DNA of 64,000 nt from Nocardia brasiliensis (GTDB taxonomy: Bacteria > Actinomycetota > Actinomycetes > Mycobacteriales > Mycobacteriaceae): contig NZ_CP046171.1 of assembly GCF_011801125.1 (NCBI RefSeq), positions 6,076,001 to 6,140,000 of the forward strand, in the 5' to 3' direction. The notes beneath the pieces are model-generated. The model saw nothing but the letters and a program-made list of their open reading frames with translations. It was not told the origin of the DNA and did not search any database. The position numbers and the translations under genes are program-made. Positions 59,373-64,000 of this stretch are shown piece after piece (positions within the stretch are counted from its first letter, which is position 1; each line of letters opens with the position of its first letter).

Positions 59373-60440
59373 TTACCGGCGGCGCCGACGCCGCAGCACC
59401 GACGTGGCATAGAGTCCGGACACCGGATCGTAAAATCGGCATCTTTTCAATATCCGCCATAACGCCGATACCGTGGCCGGTTGTTCTCGGACCATGCCGG
59501 GATAGGCCTCTTTCAACGCCGCCTGCGCCTTGAGCAGGTTATGGGACGGAATTACCGGTGCCACATGGTGCGCGGTGTGGATAGAGATGTAGTGCGTCAG
59601 CAGCAGCAACCATCGCGAGTAGACGTAATCGGTGGTCACGAGTAGGCGGCTCGCGTTCCTGGTCCAATACTGGGCCGGTAGGAACGGAATATCCTCGGCG
59701 CTGTGATGCATCAGCGTCGTGATGCTGAACCACACATGCGTCAGGAACCACGGCGCGACGAAAAACAGCACCAAGCCGAGCCAGCCGCCTAAATATCCGA
59801 CGACCCCGAGATAGAGCGATCCGCCGAGCAGGACGAAGACGATGGAACGCCGGACGTCGCGTCGCATCTCCGCCTTGGGAAAGTAGGACGGACGGAACGC
59901 CGAGGTAGACCAGTAGTTGATACTGCCCGCCCAGACCGCCCACGTCCGGACACTGAGGTAGCCGAGCCTGCGCCACCACGGCAACCGCCGATACACTGCC
60001 TCGGAAATCGGACACCAGTCTCGATCCTCCGTCAGACTGTTGGTGTGGGAATGATGCATATTGTGTGCGTGCCGCCACGAGTGAAACGGGTACAGCAGCG
60101 GTATGGAAACGATATGGCCCACCACGAAATTGAGCTTTCGGTTCCGGGAGAACGAGCCGTGTCCGCATTCGTGCGCGACCAGATGCAACCCCCACCCGCC
60201 GAGTCCGGACAGGATGATGAGGACAGGGGTCACATACCAATTCATGAGTACCGCGGCCAGTACCAGCGGTCCGAAATATAAGCCCGCGCTCATCACCAGA
60301 CTCGCGATGCTTCGCGGCAACGAGGGCTCGAAATACGCTCGGGGAATCGCTGCCGCCAGCCGCTCGCCCTTGAGTTCCTCACTTTTCGCGACGAACTCGA
60401 GAAAGCGCGGGTCCGGCGCGGACGGTGTCACCTGGCTCAT
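59373..60440 (-). CDS. Membrane fatty acid desaturase (FADS type)
   Basis: A 355-residue integral membrane di-iron desaturase. The three histidine boxes are HECGH (in HLVAHECGHGSF), HNMHH (in HSWRHAHNMHHSHTN) and HTAHH. Four or more membrane helices frame them. This subfamily differs from the two stearoyl-CoA-type desaturases in the same operon and resembles Delta12-type desaturases and acetylenases. It lies between the carrier protein and rubredoxin genes. Confidence 0.9.
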   Translation of the reverse strand: MSQVTPSAPDPRFLEFVAKSEELKGERLAAAIPRAYFEPSLPRSIASLVMSAGLYFGPLVLAAVLMNWYVTPVLIILSGLGGWGLHLVAHECGHGSFSRNRKLNFVVGHIVSIPLLYPFHSWRHAHNMHHSHTNSLTEDRDWCPISEAVYRRLPWWRRLGYLSVRTWAVWAGSINYWSTSAFRPSYFPKAEMRRDVRRSIVFVLLGGSLYLGVVGYLGGWLGLVLFFVAPWFLTHVWFSITTLMHHSAEDIPFLPAQYWTRNASRLLVTTDYVYSRWLLLLTHYISIHTAHHVAPVIPSHNLLKAQAALKEAYPGMVREQPATVSALWRILKRCRFYDPVSGLYATSVLRRRRRR

Positions 60441-60462
60441 GACGGTCTGCCCTCCGCTCCGG

Positions 60463-60756
60463 TCATCGCGCCGACAGCTGCAGCCGGTCGGCGAGGTGGA
60501 CGGTCAGATCATCGATGGTCTGGTACTCGAACAGGATCGCCGGGGACAGCCGCTGCTCGACGAGCTTTTCGAGCTTGCCCGACAACTGCACCGCCGCACG
60601 GGAATCCAGCCCATAGTTCTCGAACGGCTGCGCACTGTCGATGTCGGCGGGCGAACAATTCACCCGCTCGGCTATCTGCTCCACCAACCAGCCGTGCAAC
60701 ACGGCCGCGGTGAGCGGCGGCCTGCCCCCTTCGGCGCGGCGGCGTTTGAACATCAT
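60463..60756 (-). CDS. Acyl carrier protein of the desaturase cluster
   Basis: A 97-residue carrier protein from the ATG at 60756 (GAAGGGA upstream). The phosphopantetheine site is Ser52 in YGLDSRAAVQL, with the typical DIDSAQPFENYGL helix before it. The sequence is nearer to polyketide/polyyne-type carriers than to housekeeping AcpP or AcpM. It would hold the chain activated by the fatty acyl-AMP ligase during desaturation. Confidence 0.9.
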   Translation of the reverse strand: MMFKRRRAEGGRPPLTAAVLHGWLVEQIAERVNCSPADIDSAQPFENYGLDSRAAVQLSGKLEKLVEQRLSPAILFEYQTIDDLTVHLADRLQLSAR

Positions 60757-60787
60757 CCACGTCCCTTCTTCGGTAACCGCGCGCGGT

Positions 60788-61765
60788 TCAGGCAGGCGCG
60801 TTCCGTCGTAGCTTGGATCCGACGGCGGACGCGCTCGGCGCCTTGAGATCCCAGACAATTCGCAGCTTCGCCAACAGCGCCAAGATCAACCCGCTGAGAT
60901 CGGGCTCCCACCACCGCATGGCGTGGCGGTAGGCGCCGGAAAAGGCGTGGTGGTTGTTCTGCAGTCCTTCACCGAAGGTGAAGATCGCGACCAGCCAATT
61001 GTTGGCGCTGTCGTCCTCGGTGGCGAACGGCCGGGTGCCGATCATGTGACTGATCGAGCCGACACACCAGGCCGCCTGATTCGCCACGAAGACTCGCGCC
61101 AGACCGCCGAAAATGAAGCCCGACCACGCGGACCCGGCACTGCCACCGACCAGATATCCGATGAGTGCGGGCAGCGCCAGGCTGGACATGGCCCACAGTG
61201 GATAGGTCCGGCTGTAGTTGAACAGCACGCGATCTCGGAGGATGTCCGGCGCGAAGACCTCGACCCGTGATTCCTTGTCACTGAACATCCACGGGATATG
61301 CGCGTACCAGAGGCCACGCAATTTTCCGCGCAGACCGGGCCCACTCATGTTCGGGGAGTGCGGATCGCCCAGCTCGTCCGCGAAACGATGGTGTCGGCGA
61401 TGAGTGATGACCCAGAAGAGCAGCGGTCCCTCGAGCGCCATCGAGCCGGCTATCATCATGACGCCTTCGAACACTCGCGACGTCTTGAACGACTTGTGCG
61501 CGGCGTAACGGTGGAATCCTATTGTGATGCCGAGCATCTGCACCGCGTACAGCACGGCGAAAAGAATCCAATCGAGGGCGGAGGCGCTGCCGGTCACCAC
61601 CAGGTAGACGGCGATCAGAAACCCGATTCCCGGAATCCCGATCGTGACAAGGGCGACGATCCGTTTTGCCCGTGCGCTCTTCGGATTGAGCTGCACGATC
61701 GCTCGAGCCACTGATTCCCGGTGCTCGGCCGTCGGGCCGGCGCCTCGGTTCGCGGAAGAATTCAC
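60788..61765 (-). CDS. Stearoyl-CoA-type desaturase with QxxHH third box
   Basis: A 325-residue membrane desaturase from the GTG at 61765 (AAAGGAGAG upstream), overlapping the stop of the next desaturase (GTGA). Boxes one and two are HRYAAH (85-90) and HRRHH (122-126). The third box reads QNNHH (269-273), with Gln in place of the first His of the usual HNxHH. The codon is clearly CAG. Gln at this site occurs in front-end desaturases, so altered regiochemistry or acetylenase activity is possible. Confidence 0.9.
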   Translation of the reverse strand: MNSSANRGAGPTAEHRESVARAIVQLNPKSARAKRIVALVTIGIPGIGFLIAVYLVVTGSASALDWILFAVLYAVQMLGITIGFHRYAAHKSFKTSRVFEGVMMIAGSMALEGPLLFWVITHRRHHRFADELGDPHSPNMSGPGLRGKLRGLWYAHIPWMFSDKESRVEVFAPDILRDRVLFNYSRTYPLWAMSSLALPALIGYLVGGSAGSAWSGFIFGGLARVFVANQAAWCVGSISHMIGTRPFATEDDSANNWLVAIFTFGEGLQNNHHAFSGAYRHAMRWWEPDLSGLILALLAKLRIVWDLKAPSASAVGSKLRRNAPA

Positions 61766-62688
61766 TTTCCCAACTCTCCTTTCGTCTCGGCGCGCACCCT
61801 GCTGACCAAGCCGAGGATGTTCAGAAGTCGAATGAAGTCGCCGGCCAGGTCCAACTGCCACCAATGGCGCCTGGTGCGCGCGAGACTCGGCCGCGCATGG
61901 TGGTTGTTGTGCCACGAGCCGCCGACCGAAGGGGGTGCGAGCAATGCGATATTCGTGCTGCCGTCCCGCGTCGGATATGGCCTGCTACCGATGGTGTGGC
62001 CCAGGGAGTTGACCATCCAGGTGACATGGTCGAGCACGAAGATGCGCGCGAATCCGCCCCACAGGATGCCACCGATCAGACCGCGCACACTCTGCGTCGC
62101 CGCGGCGGCAACCAGTCCGGGCAATACGATTCCGGCGAGCGCGATATGAAAGTAGTAGGCGTTCATCTTCATCACGCCGCGGTCCTGCAGCAGGTCTTTG
62201 CAGTGCCTGCTCCAGTCCATTCTTTCCACTCTGAACAACCAGCCGACGTGCCCGTGCCAGAGCCCTCGCCACCGCTTGGCCGGGCCGGAACCCCGTGGTC
62301 GCGGCGAATGCGGATCTCGTTCGGTGTCGGCGTAGGCGTGATGCACCCGGTGCGTGGCTACCCAGAAGATGATCGGACCCTGGAGCGCCATCGACCCCGA
62401 GATACCGAGAAAGACTTTGACCGGATTCACCGCCTCGAACGATCTGTGCGCGAAGTACCGATGGAAGCCCGCTTCGATGCCGAGGGCGGTCACTGCATAC
62501 ATGAGCACGAAGGCGACGACATCCGATGCGAACAGTCCGCTGGTCGACGCGTGGACTACGGCCGCAACGGCGCCGACCGTCGGCAGGCCCACCGTGAGAT
62601 AAGCGAGCCGCGACGCCGTGCGGTCGCGCTTCGCTGTGTGCCTGCTCGAATCGGTCGTCACGGGAGGCTTCGGAGATACGTCCGTCAT
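61762..62688 (-). CDS. Stearoyl-CoA-type acyl desaturase
   Basis: A 308-residue membrane desaturase with all three boxes intact: HRYFAH (76-81), HRVHH (113-117) and HNNHH in the C-terminal part (GSWHNNHHARPS). Four membrane helices are visible. The ATG overlaps the stop of the ligase gene (ATGA). It probably introduces the first double bond into the carrier-bound chain. It is a paralogue of the following gene. Confidence 0.92.
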   Translation of the reverse strand: MTDVSPKPPVTTDSSRHTAKRDRTASRLAYLTVGLPTVGAVAAVVHASTSGLFASDVVAFVLMYAVTALGIEAGFHRYFAHRSFEAVNPVKVFLGISGSMALQGPIIFWVATHRVHHAYADTERDPHSPRPRGSGPAKRWRGLWHGHVGWLFRVERMDWSRHCKDLLQDRGVMKMNAYYFHIALAGIVLPGLVAAAATQSVRGLIGGILWGGFARIFVLDHVTWMVNSLGHTIGSRPYPTRDGSTNIALLAPPSVGGSWHNNHHARPSLARTRRHWWQLDLAGDFIRLLNILGLVSRVRAETKGELGK

Positions 62689-64000
62689 AGGCGTACTTCT
62701 CTCTGGCGGATCGGCTGGAGTTTCGGAGCGAGGAGATCGGTGTTCGAGAGCAGCCGCCTTACTTCGTACCTACGCACCTTGCCGCTGGTCGTTGTCGGTA
62801 TCGCTCCTTTGGCGACGATCGCGAAGTGCGCGAGACGCAGCCCGAACGCTGTCGCAATATTCGCCCGAACTTCAGTAGTCAGTCGTTTGTGTGATCGCTC
62901 GTCCAGACCTGCGCCATCGAATTCGACCAGCACCCCGAGCTCCTCACCGCGAGCACCTTCGAGTGACACGGCCGCCGCGCGCCTGAAATTCTGGTCGAGC
63001 CCAGTGACGAGCAATTCGATATCGCTCGGAAATATATTGCGCGCATTGATGACGATCACGTCCTTGATGCGGCCTCTGACGTACAACTCTCCCTGTTCGA
63101 TGAACCCGAGATCGCCTGTGCGCAAGTAATTTTCGTCGCCGCCATGCAGGGAAGCAGCGAATGCGACTGCCGTCGACGCGGCGTCGCCATGGTAGCCCGC
63201 GGCCACGTTGCGGCCGGAGACCCATATTTCGCCCACGTCTCCTTGGGGCTGTTCGCGAAGCGATGTCGGATCGACGATCCGGACTCGATGCTCCTGATCT
63301 ACCACGCCGCAGCTGACGACCGCGTCATGGCCAGCCCCGCTCAACCGCAACGGCTGCCCCTTCCGTCGTCCGGAGATGAACAGCGTCGCCTCGGCCAAGC
63401 CGTAACACGGAATGATCGCATCGGGATCGAGGCCGCAATCGCCGAAGCGTTTCACGAAACGGGTGAGAGTGCCCGACCGGACCGGTTCGGCACCGCAATA
63501 CAGGTGGCGCACGCGCGACAGATCCAGCTCGTCCAGTTCCGCGTCGCGCACGGATTCGGCGCACAGATCGAGGGCGAAGTTCGGTCCTACTGTCGTCGTG
63601 GCACCGTAGTGCGTGAGCGCCGTGAGCCACCGCAGCGGGCGTTGGACGAAATGCAGCGGTGACATCGTGACCAAGGGCCAGCCGTAGAACATCGACAGGA
63701 TGATCGTGCCGATCAGGCCCATGTCGTGATATGGGGGCAGCCAGGAGACACCGACGCGCTCGGGATCGTCGCCCATATTGCGTCCGAGTACCCGGCAATT
63801 GCTGACCAGATTTGCGTGGGTGATCGCGACGCCCTTCGGCGAACCGGTCGATCCCGAGGTGTACTGGATCAACGCGAGACTGTCCGGTCGCGCGTGCACA
63901 CGAGGGACGGACGCGCCCTGCTCCAACTGCCTGCCGGTGACGATCGACGGCGCAGGCCGGTCACAGTCCAGGGCGGCCAGCTCTCGAACGCGGTGCTCGA
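62685..64000 (-). CDS. Fatty acyl-AMP ligase, N-terminus outside the window
   Basis: About 438 residues of an adenylate-forming enzyme that runs off the right edge in an open frame. Motifs are YTSGSTGSPKGV (phosphate loop), PPYHDMGLIG (typical of FAAL and FadD32-like enzymes), YGLAEATLFISG and YLRTGDLGFIEQGELYVRGR with DVIVINARNIFPSDIE. The order fits FAAL, which transfers the acyl-AMP to a carrier protein rather than to CoA. It leads the operon of desaturases and carrier protein. Confidence 0.9.
   Translation of the reverse strand, partial: EHRVRELAALDCDRPAPSIVTGRQLEQGASVPRVHARPDSLALIQYTSGSTGSPKGVAITHANLVSNCRVLGRNMGDDPERVGVSWLPPYHDMGLIGTIILSMFYGWPLVTMSPLHFVQRPLRWLTALTHYGATTTVGPNFALDLCAESVRDAELDELDLSRVRHLYCGAEPVRSGTLTRFVKRFGDCGLDPDAIIPCYGLAEATLFISGRRKGQPLRLSGAGHDAVVSCGVVDQEHRVRIVDPTSLREQPQGDVGEIWVSGRNVAAGYHGDAASTAVAFAASLHGGDENYLRTGDLGFIEQGELYVRGRIKDVIVINARNIFPSDIELLVTGLDQNFRRAAAVSLEGARGEELGVLVEFDGAGLDERSHKRLTTEVRANIATAFGLRLAHFAIVAKGAIPTTTSGKVRRYEVRRLLSNTDLLAPKLQPIRQREVRL

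Overview
The window is high-GC DNA with dense, often overlapping genes (ATGA, GTGA and TGATG junctions) and frequent GTG/TTG starts. It reads as a mycolic-acid actinobacterium of the Mycobacteriales, most likely a Nocardia-like organism. The taxonomic clues are an AcpM-type acyl carrier protein, an MspA-like porin, a MurJ homologue, an ATP synthase F0 set in mycobacterial order whose last gene matches the b-like half of the mycobacterial b-delta fusion, and Actinobacteria-type Cas proteins. The genus is inferred, not proven.

Layout. 1-3.6 kb: methylcitrate cycle operon prpD-prpB-prpC. 3.6-10.5 kb: TetR regulator, heterodimeric ABC transporter with a palindromic operator, and a two-component system. 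10.6-17.0 kb: class III lanthipeptide cluster (LanKC synthetase, three small precursor genes, MFS exporter, prolyl oligopeptidase). 17.0-21.7 kb: TetR/VOC pair, degenerate M48-like membrane protein, secreted protein, MerR regulator divergent to an AcpM-like carrier protein. 22.0-24.3 kb: orphan F0 operon (AtpI-like, a, c, b, truncated b-delta) with no F1 genes beside it. 24.6-34.2 kb: pentapeptide-repeat membrane protein, secreted proteins, peptide-binding lipoprotein, AraC/DUF2000 pair, hydrolase, DUF488 protein, decayed folE, DoxX/ArsR-like pair. 34.4-43.6 kb: accessory zone with two dead IS3-family elements, Tn3 and recombinase remnants, a three-gene operon for an MspA-like porin, an aerolysin-like protein and a lipoprotein, and a MurJ-like flippase. 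43.8-54.0 kb: type I-E CRISPR-Cas locus on the minus strand. 54.3-57.7 kb: DUF3800-like gene, relics of a second CRISPR-Cas locus, an IS5-family element inside a DUF6881-like gene, and a fragment of a second peptide-binding protein. 57.7-64 kb: minus-strand lipid biosynthetic operon (fatty acyl-AMP ligase running off the right edge, two acyl desaturases, carrier protein, third desaturase, rubredoxin, free-standing condensation domain), resembling polyyne or alkyne fatty-acid clusters.

How the parts work together. The lanthipeptide genes form a complete pathway: LanKC would phosphorylate and cyclise three precursors that each carry a Ser-x2-Ser-x3-Cys labionin core directly after a DDAP segment, the oligopeptidase could cut after that proline, and the MFS protein would export the product. 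The desaturase operon has the parts to activate a fatty acid, load it on a carrier, desaturate it repeatedly with rubredoxin as electron carrier, and release it through the condensation domain. The CRISPR interference genes look intact, but Cas1 has lost most of its N-terminal domain, so interference without acquisition is predicted. The F0 operon could form a membrane rotor and channel but needs F1 from elsewhere.
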